From Sphingomonadales bacterium (GTDB taxonomy: Bacteria; Pseudomonadota; Alphaproteobacteria; Sphingomonadales; Sphingomonadaceae), in NCBI GenBank assembly GCA_020200935.1, contig JAIVHR010000161.1, positions 1 through 14,475 on the forward strand: a stretch of DNA of 14,475 bases. The letters are read 5' to 3'. Positions 1 through 5,548 of the stretch are shown one piece after another (the stretch's first letter is position 1; every line of letters begins with the position of its first letter). A model generated the notes under the pieces. It saw only the letters and a list, made by a program, of their open reading frames with translations. It ran no database searches and had not been told where the DNA came from. The translations under genes and the position numbers were made by a program.

Positions 1-400
1 TGCCCATGTCGATCGCCCGGCTGAACAGCGGCAAAGCCTCCGAGCCGTTCTCGTCGCGGCGCAGGTAAGTGATCGCCTTGTTGAGCACGGCCTCCGGTTC
101 GTTCGGATCGATCGTCAGCGCGGTATCGAAACGGGCGAGCGCGGTGTCGTAATCCTGGTTGAAGAAATAGAGGATGCCGAGATTGACGTGGGTGGCGATC
201 CGCTCGCGTCGGGTCAGCGGGTCATCCTCCAGCGCAGCCAGGCATACATCGATGTTGCGCCGGGTTGGCACCGCATTTTCGGCGGCCTGGTAGCAGGACG
301 CGGCCCGCGAGGTCCCCAGCACGGTAATGGCTGCCGAGGCCGGCACGGCGACGGCCAGCATCGATCCGGCGAGTATGGCGAATTTGACGGCTTTGTTCAT
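1..400 (-). CDS. Exported TPR-repeat protein, 3' part outside window
   Basis: Starts at the ATG at 400 behind a strong AGGAGG ribosome binding site and runs off the left edge after 133 codons. The N-terminus is a typical Sec signal peptide: Lys early, a hydrophobic stretch (AILAGSMLAVAVPASA), then likely cleavage after ASA. The mature part has a conserved Cys-Tyr (SCYQAAE) followed by TPR-like helices; NLGILYFFNQDYDTALARFD and the DPNEPEAVLNKA segment match the TPR consensus. It is clearly paralogous to the gene at 515-1078: the shared order is signal peptide, V-x-G-x-S, CY-x-AA, C-x-x-AL, R-x-R-x-AT-x-VN-x-GIL, EPEA-x-LNK and LRRD. TPRs mediate protein-protein contacts, so a periplasmic adaptor role is likely, but the exact function is unknown. 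It lies downstream of pspF in the same direction, with a 114-nt gap from its paralogue. Confidence 0.85.
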   Translation of the reverse strand, partial: MNKAVKFAILAGSMLAVAVPASAAITVLGTSRAASCYQAAENAVPTRRNIDVCLAALEDDPLTRRERIATHVNLGILYFFNQDYDTALARFDTALTIDPNEPEAVLNKAITYLRRDENGSEALPLFSRAIDMG

Positions 401-425
401 GTTAGCCTCCTGTCAGCGACATTTT

Positions 426-431
426 ATTATG
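426..431 (-). promoter_or_regulatory. Possible -10 element before the first TPR gene
   Basis: On the minus strand the AT-rich stretch upstream of the ATG at 400 contains CATAAT, five of six matches to the sigma70 -10 consensus. It would give a start near 419 and a very short leader that still includes the AGGAGG site. No convincing -35 box is seen at 16-18 nt spacing, so this is weak. It matters only for whether the two TPR genes are co-transcribed. Confidence 0.22.
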
Positions 432-514
432 TATCACAGTTGCCCCTCGCATCGAAATTATCGGGGCCGATTGCGGGCCTCTTTCGGCAAACGGCAAACT
501 GACGGCGACCAACG

Positions 515-1078
515 TCAGCGCAAATCAGGATCGCGCACTTCGAATCGAGCGAGATCGCGCTCCGGAGCGTCCCAGCCGGGCGCCAGTTGGTTGGCCCGGC
601 GCAGGTCATGATAGGCGGCAACGATGTCGCCATTGAGCTCGTGGGCGATGCCGCGGCTGTAATGGGCGATGGCCGGTTCGCGGGTGCCGCGATCGAGCGC
701 CGCGCTCAACAGCGCCACCGACCCTTCTCCGCCGTCGTCGCGCCGCAGCAGCGCCAGCCCCTTGTTCAGATAGGCTTCGGGCTCGTCGGCATCGAGCGCG
801 ATCGCGCGGTCATAATCGGCGATCGCCAGCTCGTAACGCCCGAGCAGAACATGCAGTATGCCGCGATTGACGAAGGTCGCAACGCGGTCGCGGCCGCGCA
901 GTTCGCGATTGTCGAGCGCCTCGTCGCAGATCCGGAAGGCGGCCGTGTCGGTCCGCGCTTCATCGGCGGCGCGATAGCATTGGTAGGCGTCGGAATCGCC
1001 GAACACCGAAACCGCCGCCTCGGCGGACGCGGCGATGCCCATCGCCAATATCGGAACGATCGTCACAAATGCGCGCAT
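515..1078 (-). CDS. Exported TPR-repeat protein (paralogue of the neighbouring gene)
   Basis: 187 residues. I chose the ATG at 1078 because GGAGAAAG lies just upstream and because it begins a clean signal peptide (MRAFVTIVPILAMGIAASAEA). Upstream in-frame starts would place polar residues before the signal. The mature protein begins VSVFGDSDAYQCYRAADE, then holds about three TPR-like helix pairs at roughly residues 68-165. The clearest is NRGILHVLLGRYELAIADYD followed by DADEPEAYLNKG; a further one is HYSRGIAHELNGDIVAAYHD. Cys35 and Cys51 are shared with the downstream paralogue and could form a periplasmic disulfide. It starts 52 nt after the pspF stop on the same strand, so read-through from pspF is possible. 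A role in envelope stress is inference from position only. Confidence 0.85.
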   Translation of the reverse strand: MRAFVTIVPILAMGIAASAEAAVSVFGDSDAYQCYRAADEARTDTAAFRICDEALDNRELRGRDRVATFVNRGILHVLLGRYELAIADYDRAIALDADEPEAYLNKGLALLRRDDGGEGSVALLSAALDRGTREPAIAHYSRGIAHELNGDIVAAYHDLRRANQLAPGWDAPERDLARFEVRDPDLR

Positions 1079-1130
1079 TTCGCTTTCTCCGATCGGGCCG
1101 GAGAATAGCACGGTTCCGCACCGGCGCCAA

Positions 1131-2144
1131 TCAGCCGATCAGCTCATGCCGCTTGAGCGCATGGCGCAGCTGGTCGTAGGTCAGGCCGAGCGCCTTAGCC
1201 GTCTGCCGCTGGTTGAAACGCGCCCTTTCGAGCGCCGTTTCGAGCAACCGCTTTTCATACTCCTCGACCGCCGATTTGAAATCGTCGGTGACCGGCGCGG
1301 CCGGCGCGGGAGCCGAGCCGGATGTTTCCTCCTGCTGCTCGTCGCTTTTCGCGGACGGCTCGGGGAACGCCCAGGGCGAGTCGAATGGATCGAGCTGGAT
1401 CCGGTCGATCGGATCGTTCGGTGCATCCCAACGATAGACGGCGCGCTCGACGACATTGCGCAGCTCGCGGACATTGCCCGGCCAGTCATGCGCCTCGAGC
1501 GCGTCGGTCGCCCGATCGCCGAACCCCGGCCAGCCGGGCCAGTCGAGCTCCACCGCCATGCGCCTTCCGAAATAGTCGGCGAGGATCAGTATGTCGCGCT
1601 CGCGCACCCGGAGCGGCGGCAGGGTGATGACCTCGAAGGACAGCCGGTCGAGCAGATCGGCGCGAAACTGCTCGCGATCGACGAGCGCCGGCAGATTTTC
1701 GTTTGTCGCGGCGACGATCCGCACGTCGACATTGATCGGGGTGTTCGATCCGATGCGGCTGACCTCGCCATATTCGACGGCGCGCAGGAGCCGTTCCTGT
1801 GCCGCCGCCGACAAAGTCGCCAGTTCGTCGAGGAACAAAGTTCCGCCATCGGCTTCCTCGAAAGCCCCGGCGCGCGCGCGCGTTGCGCCGGTAAAGGCGC
1901 CGGCCTCGTGGCCGAACAATTCTGCTTCGATCAGCGTCTCGGGCAGCGCCGCGCAATTGAGCGTGATCAGCGGCCCGTCCCAACGCCGGCTGAGCCGATG
2001 CAGGCGCTCGGCGATAAGCTCCTTGCCGGTGCCGCGCTCGCCGATGACGAGCACCGGCCGGTCGAGCGGCGCGGCGCGGCTGGCTTGTTCGACCGCGTCA
2101 AGAAAGGCGCCCGATTCGCCGACGAATTGATTCTCGCGATCCAT
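1131..2144 (-). CDS. pspF: PspF, sigma54-dependent activator of the psp operon
   Basis: 337 residues from the ATG at 2144; an in-frame TTG two codons upstream is possible. This is a bacterial enhancer-binding protein without a receiver or other N-terminal sensory domain, as expected for PspF. Visible motifs: Walker A GERGTGKE (35-42), the sigma54-contacting loop GAFTGA (82-87), Walker B GTLFLDE (101-107), the sensor region ATNENLP, the WPGNVRELRN segment (221-230), and a C-terminal Fis-type helix-turn-helix (about 310-335, NQRQTAKALGLTYDQLRHAL). Trp55 in RRWDGP corresponds to Trp56 of E. coli PspF, which is needed for PspA inhibition. The linker at about 260-290 is rich in Ala, Pro, Glu and Ser and longer than in E. 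coli. In the known system PspA holds PspF inactive until membrane stress. Divergent transcription from the psp operon across a shared control region supports the call. Confidence 0.96.
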   Translation of the reverse strand: MDRENQFVGESGAFLDAVEQASRAAPLDRPVLVIGERGTGKELIAERLHRLSRRWDGPLITLNCAALPETLIEAELFGHEAGAFTGATRARAGAFEEADGGTLFLDELATLSAAAQERLLRAVEYGEVSRIGSNTPINVDVRIVAATNENLPALVDREQFRADLLDRLSFEVITLPPLRVRERDILILADYFGRRMAVELDWPGWPGFGDRATDALEAHDWPGNVRELRNVVERAVYRWDAPNDPIDRIQLDPFDSPWAFPEPSAKSDEQQEETSGSAPAPAAPVTDDFKSAVEEYEKRLLETALERARFNQRQTAKALGLTYDQLRHALKRHELIG

Positions 2145-2165
2145 TGCCAACCCATAGTGTTATTC

Positions 2166-2178
2166 GCCACATTATGGC
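2166..2178. promoter_or_regulatory. Candidate PspF upstream activating site (palindrome)
   Basis: GCCA-N5-TGGC, with flanking TATT on the left and AATA on the right, forms an imperfect palindrome in the pspF/psp divergent region. Its centre is about 75 bp upstream of the -24 element, or near -100 from the expected start, a usual enhancer distance for PspF. It also sits about 22 bp upstream of the pspF start codon, where binding could repress pspF itself, as in E. coli. A looser CCA-N7-TGG lies next to it at 2187-2199. The binding consensus in this lineage is not known to me, so this is inference from symmetry and position. Confidence 0.4.
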
Positions 2179-2219
2179 AATACTCACCATGTGCTTTGGC
2201 TGTTAATATTCGGTAAATG

Positions 2220-2236
2220 TCTGGATTTGAGCCAGA
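2220..2236. repeat. Short inverted repeat upstream of the -24 box
   Basis: TCTGG-N7-CCAGA, a 5-bp perfect inverted repeat, lies 10 bp upstream of the sigma54 -24/-12 element. It could be an accessory operator or chance; nothing else supports a function. Confidence 0.25.
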
Positions 2237-2244
2237 ATTCAAAA

Positions 2245-2260
2245 TTGGCACGCCGCCTGC
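2245..2260 (+). promoter_or_regulatory. Sigma54 (-24/-12) promoter of the psp operon
   Basis: TTGGCACGCCGCCTGC matches the RpoN consensus TGGCACG-N4-TTGC closely. GG (2247-2248) and GC (2259-2260) are separated by exactly 10 nt, the invariant spacing. Transcription would start near 2271-2272, about 58 nt upstream of the first small gene. Its position opposite pspF makes this the PspF target promoter of the psp operon. Confidence 0.88.
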
Positions 2261-2329
2261 ATTGTATGGGGCGTCATCGGAAACAAGCCGGGACAGAGTT
2301 TAACGAGGCCAAGGTTCAGGAGACCAGAT

Positions 2330-2500
2330 ATGAGCAACGGAAACAATCTTCGCCAGCATGCGATCGCTGCGGTCGCCGCCCTGGCAGTCAGCACCACAGT
2401 CATTCTCGGGACGGTTGGCCCGGTGAATGCCGGCCCCAGCACCGAACAGGTTCAGCTGGCCGAATACAACACCGATCGGGATCAGGCGCATTATGCCTGA
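2330..2500 (+). CDS. Small exported or membrane-anchored peptide, first gene of the psp operon
   Basis: 56 residues, starting at an ATG preceded by a well-spaced AGGAG and ending at TGA at 2498-2500. It begins with a polar segment (MSNGNNLRQH), then a hydrophobic stretch of about 24 residues (AIAAVAALAVSTTVILGTVG), then PVNA followed by GPSTEQVQLAEYNTDRDQAH. This looks like a signal peptide with a possible cleavage site after VNA, leaving a mature peptide of about 20 residues; an uncleaved single-span protein is the alternative. It lies directly downstream of the sigma54 promoter, so it would be the first product made on PspF activation. A hairpin separates it from pspA. I do not recognise a family, and no function is claimed. 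Confidence 0.72.
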   Translation: MSNGNNLRQHAIAAVAALAVSTTVILGTVGPVNAGPSTEQVQLAEYNTDRDQAHYA

Positions 2501-2513
2501 GCTGGTGGAGTTA

Positions 2514-2549
2514 GGCCGGGAAGTACATTGCCCCTTGCCCTTCCCGGCC
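2514..2549 (+). promoter_or_regulatory. Intercistronic hairpin between the small peptide gene and pspA
   Basis: A perfect 10-bp inverted repeat: GGCCGGGAAG at 2514-2523 pairs with CTTCCCGGCC at 2540-2549 around a 16-nt loop. It begins 14 nt after the small gene's stop and ends 30 nt before the pspA ATG. There is no T-tract, so it is not a standard intrinsic terminator. An mRNA stability or processing element that raises pspA expression, or a partial attenuator, would fit. Confidence 0.6.
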
Positions 2550-2579
2550 GCCCCATCTGAACGACGCAAGGAGTTACCC

Positions 2580-3266
2580 ATGTCAATTTTTTCACGCACG
2601 CGAGACATTATCGCCGCCAACGTCACCGACATGCTCGACAAGGCCGAAGACCCGGCCAAGATGATCCGGATGATCATCCTCGAGATGGAAGAGACGCTGG
2701 TCGAGGTTCGCGCTTCGGCCGCGCGGACGATCGCCGACCAGAAGGAAATGCGCCGGTCGATCGCCAAGCTCGAGGAGCTCCAGGACAGCTGGAAGGACAA
2801 GGCCCAGCTCGCGCTCTCCAAGGATCGCGAGGATCTCGCCAAGCAGGCGCTCGTCGAGAAGCAAAAGGCGACCGACATGGCGACCCGGCTGATCGACGAG
2901 ATCGAGGTGCTCGACGAAGCGCTGCGCGGTTACGAGGAAGACATCGCCAAGCTGCAGGGCAAGCTGCGCGAGGCCCGCTCGCGCCAGAACAGCGTCGCGA
3001 CGCGCCTCGAGAGCGCCGAAAACCGCTACCGGATGCGCGAGCTCCACAATGGCGAACGGCTCCAGGACGCCTTCCAGCGTTTCGAGGTACTCGAACGCCG
3101 CGTCGACGACGCCGAAGGCCGCGCCGAAGCCGCCGCGCTGACCGGCCCGCAGACGCTCGAAGAGGAAATCGCCCAGCTCGAATCGAGCGAGAAGGTCGAG
3201 GCCGAACTCGCGGCGATGAAGAAGGCACAGGGCGGCAAGTCCGCAGATGCCGGCAAGGAGGCGTAA
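2580..3266 (+). CDS. pspA: PspA, ESCRT-III-like membrane stress effector
   Basis: 228 residues, against 222 in E. coli. The start at 2580 is fixed by an AAGGAG site and by the canonical N-terminus MSIFSRTRDIIAANVTDML, an amphipathic membrane-binding helix. The family signature AEDPAKMIRMIILEMEETL follows with the conserved Pro25. The rest is almost entirely charged coiled coil (about 26-185), with a short linker and a final helix (about 191-215). Known role: PspA binds and inhibits PspF in unstressed cells, and on membrane damage it oligomerises on the inner membrane to limit proton leakage. The C-terminal tail (KAQGGKSADAGKEA) is low in complexity. It is followed by pspB, whose ribosome binding site (AAGGAGG) overlaps the pspA stop region, so translation is probably coupled. 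Confidence 0.97.
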   Translation: MSIFSRTRDIIAANVTDMLDKAEDPAKMIRMIILEMEETLVEVRASAARTIADQKEMRRSIAKLEELQDSWKDKAQLALSKDREDLAKQALVEKQKATDMATRLIDEIEVLDEALRGYEEDIAKLQGKLREARSRQNSVATRLESAENRYRMRELHNGERLQDAFQRFEVLERRVDDAEGRAEAAALTGPQTLEEEIAQLESSEKVEAELAAMKKAQGGKSADAGKEA

Positions 3267-3269
3267 ATC

Positions 3270-3584
3270 ATGGAGGATATTCTCGTACCCATCGGCATCG
3301 TCGGCATGCTCTTCATCGGGCTACCTTGGCTGATTTTTCACTATGTCACGCAATGGAAGAGAGCCGGCTCGATCAATCGAGAGGACGAAGATCTGCTCGA
3401 CGAACTATACGACCTTGCCCGGCGACTGGATGACCGGATGAACTCGATCGAGCGCATCATCGCCGCCGAGAATCCCGACTGGCGCCCGGCGCACCCCGAA
3501 CTGAGCCACGACCGGCTACGCGACGACCGGATCGGCGAAGACGAATTGCGGCAGGACACGCCGCGCACGATCAGCCGGATCTGA
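3270..3584 (+). CDS. pspB: PspB, envelope stress membrane protein
   Basis: 104 residues. One transmembrane helix at about residues 5-27 (IGIVGMLFIGLPWLIFHYV) is followed by a cytoplasmic helix (about 40-66) with the PspB hallmark LARRLDDRMNSIERIIAAE and NPDWR, matching the E. coli ending AEHPNWR. The protein continues about 30 residues beyond the normal C-terminus (E. coli PspB has 74 residues) with a charged, probably disordered tail (73-104). Known role: with PspC it senses inner-membrane stress and recruits PspA away from PspF. The start lies 3 nt after the pspA stop. Confidence 0.95.
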   Translation: MEDILVPIGIVGMLFIGLPWLIFHYVTQWKRAGSINREDEDLLDELYDLARRLDDRMNSIERIIAAENPDWRPAHPELSHDRLRDDRIGEDELRQDTPRTISRI

Positions 3585-3609
3585 CGGCGACCGAAACAGG
3601 AGATACGAA

Positions 3610-3987
3610 ATGAACGACCGCCGCACCAAATTCTATCTCGACAAGCAGAATGCCAGGTTTCTCGGCGTCTGCTCCGGGATTGCCGATTATACCGGCATCG
3701 ACCCACTGTGGGTCCGGATCGGCTTCGTGATGGTCACGCTGTTCGCCTTCCCGCCCCTCTTCCTCGTCTATTTTCTGGTCGGCTGGCTGGCGCCCAACAA
3801 GCCGCTGGGGCTCTATCACGACGCCGAGGAAGCGAAATTCTGGCAGGGCACACGCGTCAATCCGAAGCGCTCGGTCAACTCGATACGCTCGCGCTACCGC
3901 GATATCGACCGCCGTCTGGCCGATGTCGAGATCATGGTGACCTCGCGCAATTCGGCGCTCGCACAGGAAATCGAGTCGCTGCGCTAG
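3610..3987 (+). CDS. pspC: PspC, envelope stress sensor membrane protein
   Basis: 125 residues, ribosome binding site CAGGAGAT. The PspC domain spans about 7-65, with the typical FLGVCSGIADYTGIDPLWVR followed by a hydrophobic segment (about 37-61). The cytoplasmic part ends in a helix with RRLADVEIMVTSRNSALAQE and ESLR, equivalent to the TRLREMERYVTSDTF region at the end of E. coli PspC. Known role: PspC, with PspB, detects membrane stress and frees PspF by binding PspA. The C-terminal block recurs in the five small proteins that follow. The gap from pspB is 25 nt. Confidence 0.95.
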   Translation: MNDRRTKFYLDKQNARFLGVCSGIADYTGIDPLWVRIGFVMVTLFAFPPLFLVYFLVGWLAPNKPLGLYHDAEEAKFWQGTRVNPKRSVNSIRSRYRDIDRRLADVEIMVTSRNSALAQEIESLR

Positions 3988-4021
3988 ACGGCGAAAGCAA
4001 GGTTCAGGAAGGAATTTCGGC

Positions 4022-4318
4022 ATGAATTGGGGAGGCCCCGGTTTCGTTATCGCGATCATCGCGCTCAGCATGGGCGCCTGGGTGATCACCACCTGGATCC
4101 GCGCCCGGCACGGCTACCCGCTCGAGGATGAGTGGGGCGGCAAGACCGAGCGCCATGATCCCGAAGCCAACCGCAAGATCGAATTGATCGCCAACGAGAA
4201 TGGAGATCTCAAGGACAAGATCGTCCGGCTCGAGGATCGCATCTCGGTGCTCGAGCGGATCGCCACCGACAAGGGAACGCGGCTCTCCGACGAGATCGAA
4301 AAGCTGCGCGAAGAATAA
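4022..4318 (+). CDS. PspB-like small membrane coiled-coil protein, paralogue 1
   Basis: 98 residues behind AGGAAGGAA. An N-terminal transmembrane helix (about 7-26, VIAIIALSMGAWVITTW) is followed by IRARHGYPLEDEWGG, a positively charged then acidic segment. A predicted coiled coil (about 50-97) ends in RISVLERIATDK and EIEKLREE. It lies 34 nt after pspC in the same operon. The TTW-I/M-R, GYPLE and WG block is shared with the next gene, and the final coiled-coil block with PspC and all neighbours. The topology (short outside N-terminus, one span, cytoplasmic helix) is that of PspB. Function is inferred only: a possible PspA/PspC partner. Confidence 0.88.
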   Translation: MNWGGPGFVIAIIALSMGAWVITTWIRARHGYPLEDEWGGKTERHDPEANRKIELIANENGDLKDKIVRLEDRISVLERIATDKGTRLSDEIEKLREE

Positions 4319-4333
4319 AAGGGAAGATGAATA

Positions 4334-4663
4334 ATGAACCCGGACACTGCCTCATTCATCATGGAAATGGCGCCCTTGATCGCCGTCATCGCGGTCGCCG
4401 GCGTGCTCGGCTGGGTGGCGACGACCTGGATGCGGATCAAGAACGGCTACCCGCTCGAAAGCAGCTGGGGCAACGAACTCCACCCGCGAACCGACCGCGA
4501 GGCCGTCGAACGGGTCAAGCTGATCGGGCAGGAAAACGCCCAGCTTCGCGCCGAGCTGAGTTCGGTAAAGGAGCGGCTGGCGACGATCGAACGGATCGTC
4601 ACCGATCGCGGTTATGCGCTCGATCAGCAGATCGAGAGCCTGCGCGACACGAGCGTCAATTAG
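4334..4663 (+). CDS. PspB-like small membrane coiled-coil protein, paralogue 2
   Basis: 109 residues. The ATG at 4334 follows GGGAAG; a nearby ATG at 4327 is in another frame. One membrane helix at about 13-32 (PLIAVIAVAGVLGWVATTW) is followed by MRIKNGYPLESSWGN, closely matching paralogue 1, then a coiled coil (about 56-104) containing RLATIERIVTDRG and ending ESLRDTSVN. The last residues, LR-x-TSVN, are also the end of the next protein, which points to recent tandem duplication. The stop codon overlaps the start of the next gene's ribosome binding site (TTAGGAG). Confidence 0.88.
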   Translation: MNPDTASFIMEMAPLIAVIAVAGVLGWVATTWMRIKNGYPLESSWGNELHPRTDREAVERVKLIGQENAQLRAELSSVKERLATIERIVTDRGYALDQQIESLRDTSVN

Positions 4664-4677
4664 GAGCGAGACGGACT

Positions 4678-4941
4678 ATGGAAACACTGCTCATCATCTT
4701 CATGGTCGTCGTCGTGCCGGTCGTCGGCGGCATCGGCTACGCCGCCTACGAGCGGTGGGCGAAGCTCAAGGAAAAGCAACTGACGGCGATTTCGCACGAG
4801 ACGGCCGAAAAGGCCGCGCGATACGCCGCCAGGTCGCAACAGCTCGAAGAGCGGGTTGCGGTGCTCGAACGGATCCTCACCGACAAGTCGACGAAGCTCG
4901 CCAGCGAAATCGAGGATCTGCGTGAGACGAGCGTAAACTAG
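4678..4941 (+). CDS. PspB-like small membrane coiled-coil protein, paralogue 3
   Basis: 87 residues. I chose the ATG at 4678 because the hydrophobic helix begins at once (METLLIIFMVVVVPVVGGIG, about 3-24) and AGGAG lies upstream. A longer frame from 4327 would overlap paralogue 2 throughout. The helix is followed by YAAYERWAKLKEKQ and a coiled coil (about 38-84) with LEERVAVLERILTDKSTKLA and EIEDLRETSVN. It lacks the GYPLE-WG block of paralogues 1 and 2. Gap to the previous gene is 14 nt. Confidence 0.86.
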   Translation: METLLIIFMVVVVPVVGGIGYAAYERWAKLKEKQLTAISHETAEKAARYAARSQQLEERVAVLERILTDKSTKLASEIEDLRETSVN

Positions 4942-4971
4942 AAGACGAAACAACGGTTCAGGAGGAAGAAT

Positions 4972-5229
4972 ATGGATCCCTTTTCAATGGTCGTGGCGAT
5001 CGTGCTGATCACCGCCGTCGCGGGCGTCATCCGGGCCAGATACAAGGCCCAGGCCGGTTATATCGAAGACGAGAACGGCAAATCCGTCCGGCTTCAGGAT
5101 CCCGACGCCGAAAGGCTGCGCGAGGAGATGAAGTATCTGAAGGAGCGCGTCGCGGTGCTCGAACGGATCGCCACCGACAAATCCAACCGCCTCGAAAGTG
5201 AAATCGAGGCACTGCGCGACGAGCGCTGA
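4972..5229 (+). CDS. PspB-like small membrane coiled-coil protein, paralogue 4
   Basis: 85 residues behind AGGAGGAAG. Membrane helix about 4-20 (FSMVVAIVLITAVAGVI), then RARYKAQAGYIEDENGK and DPDAE, a shortened version of the paralogue 1 linker (GYPLEDEWGGK, DPEAN). The coiled coil (about 45-83) carries LKERVAVLERIATDK and EIEALRDER. Its leader repeats the 9-mer GGTTCAGGA found before paralogue 1 and before the first gene of the operon. Confidence 0.88.
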   Translation: MDPFSMVVAIVLITAVAGVIRARYKAQAGYIEDENGKSVRLQDPDAERLREEMKYLKERVAVLERIATDKSNRLESEIEALRDER

Positions 5230-5246
5230 GGAAGGAGGACAGGACC

Positions 5247-5480
5247 ATGTACGACCCCTATGCGATAATGACGATTGCCGTTGCCTGTCTGATCGGCCTC
5301 GGCATGGCGAGCTACGCTACGCTCAAGGGCTGGAATGGCTGGCTGGCGCTCAAGCGCTTCGAAGTCGAACGCGAACAGGCGGAGACCGCCGCGCCCTCGA
5401 CGGGCTCGCGGATCGAGGTCGCCGATCTCAAGGAACGGGTTCGCAAGCTCGAGGCGATCGCCGCCGGCATCGAACTCTGA
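5247..5480 (+). CDS. PspB-like small membrane coiled-coil protein, paralogue 5 (shortest)
   Basis: 77 residues behind AAGGAGGACAGG. Membrane helix about 7-24 (IMTIAVACLIGLGMASYA), then a Trp-rich juxtamembrane segment (LKGWNGWLALKRFE) and a low-complexity hinge (QAETAAPSTGSR). The final short helix is VADLKERVRKLEAIAAGIEL. It keeps the KERV-x-x-LE core but stops before the TDK...EIE-x-LR extension of its neighbours, which makes its end resemble plain PspB. It is the last gene before the hairpin at 5490-5513. Confidence 0.83.
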   Translation: MYDPYAIMTIAVACLIGLGMASYATLKGWNGWLALKRFEVEREQAETAAPSTGSRIEVADLKERVRKLEAIAAGIEL

Positions 5481-5489
5481 TATCGCCCG

Positions 5490-5513
5490 CCCCGGCGGAT
5501 CATTCCGCCGGGG
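5490..5513 (+). terminator. GC-rich hairpin at the end of the psp operon
   Basis: CCCCGGCGGA (5490-5499), loop TCAT, TCCGCCGGGG (5504-5513): a perfect 10-bp stem with a 4-nt loop, 9 nt after the last psp-array stop codon. No U-tract follows, so it may be a weak or Rho-assisted terminator or a 3' stabilising hairpin. Confidence 0.6.
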
Positions 5514-5548
5514 TGACGGCGCCCCCCTTCCCTCCTACATCGGCCTGC

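Noticed and set aside
1035..2216. 393-codon plus-strand frame antisense to pspF
   Set aside because: PspF motifs on the minus strand are unambiguous; the opposite frame is Arg-rich and domain-free.
2203..2217. TTAA-N7-TAAA in the psp divergent region as a CtrA box
   Set aside because: Only one half matches and no flanking C/CAT; AT-rich promoter DNA explains it.
2427..2579. 51-codon N-terminal extension of pspA
   Set aside because: It would overlap the small peptide gene and the hairpin; the canonical PspA start and an AAGGAG site lie at 2580.
5198..5548. 5' extension of the sufE frame to 5198
   Set aside because: It overlaps paralogues 4 and 5 of the psp array and crosses the hairpin; SufE homology begins at the ATG at 5549.
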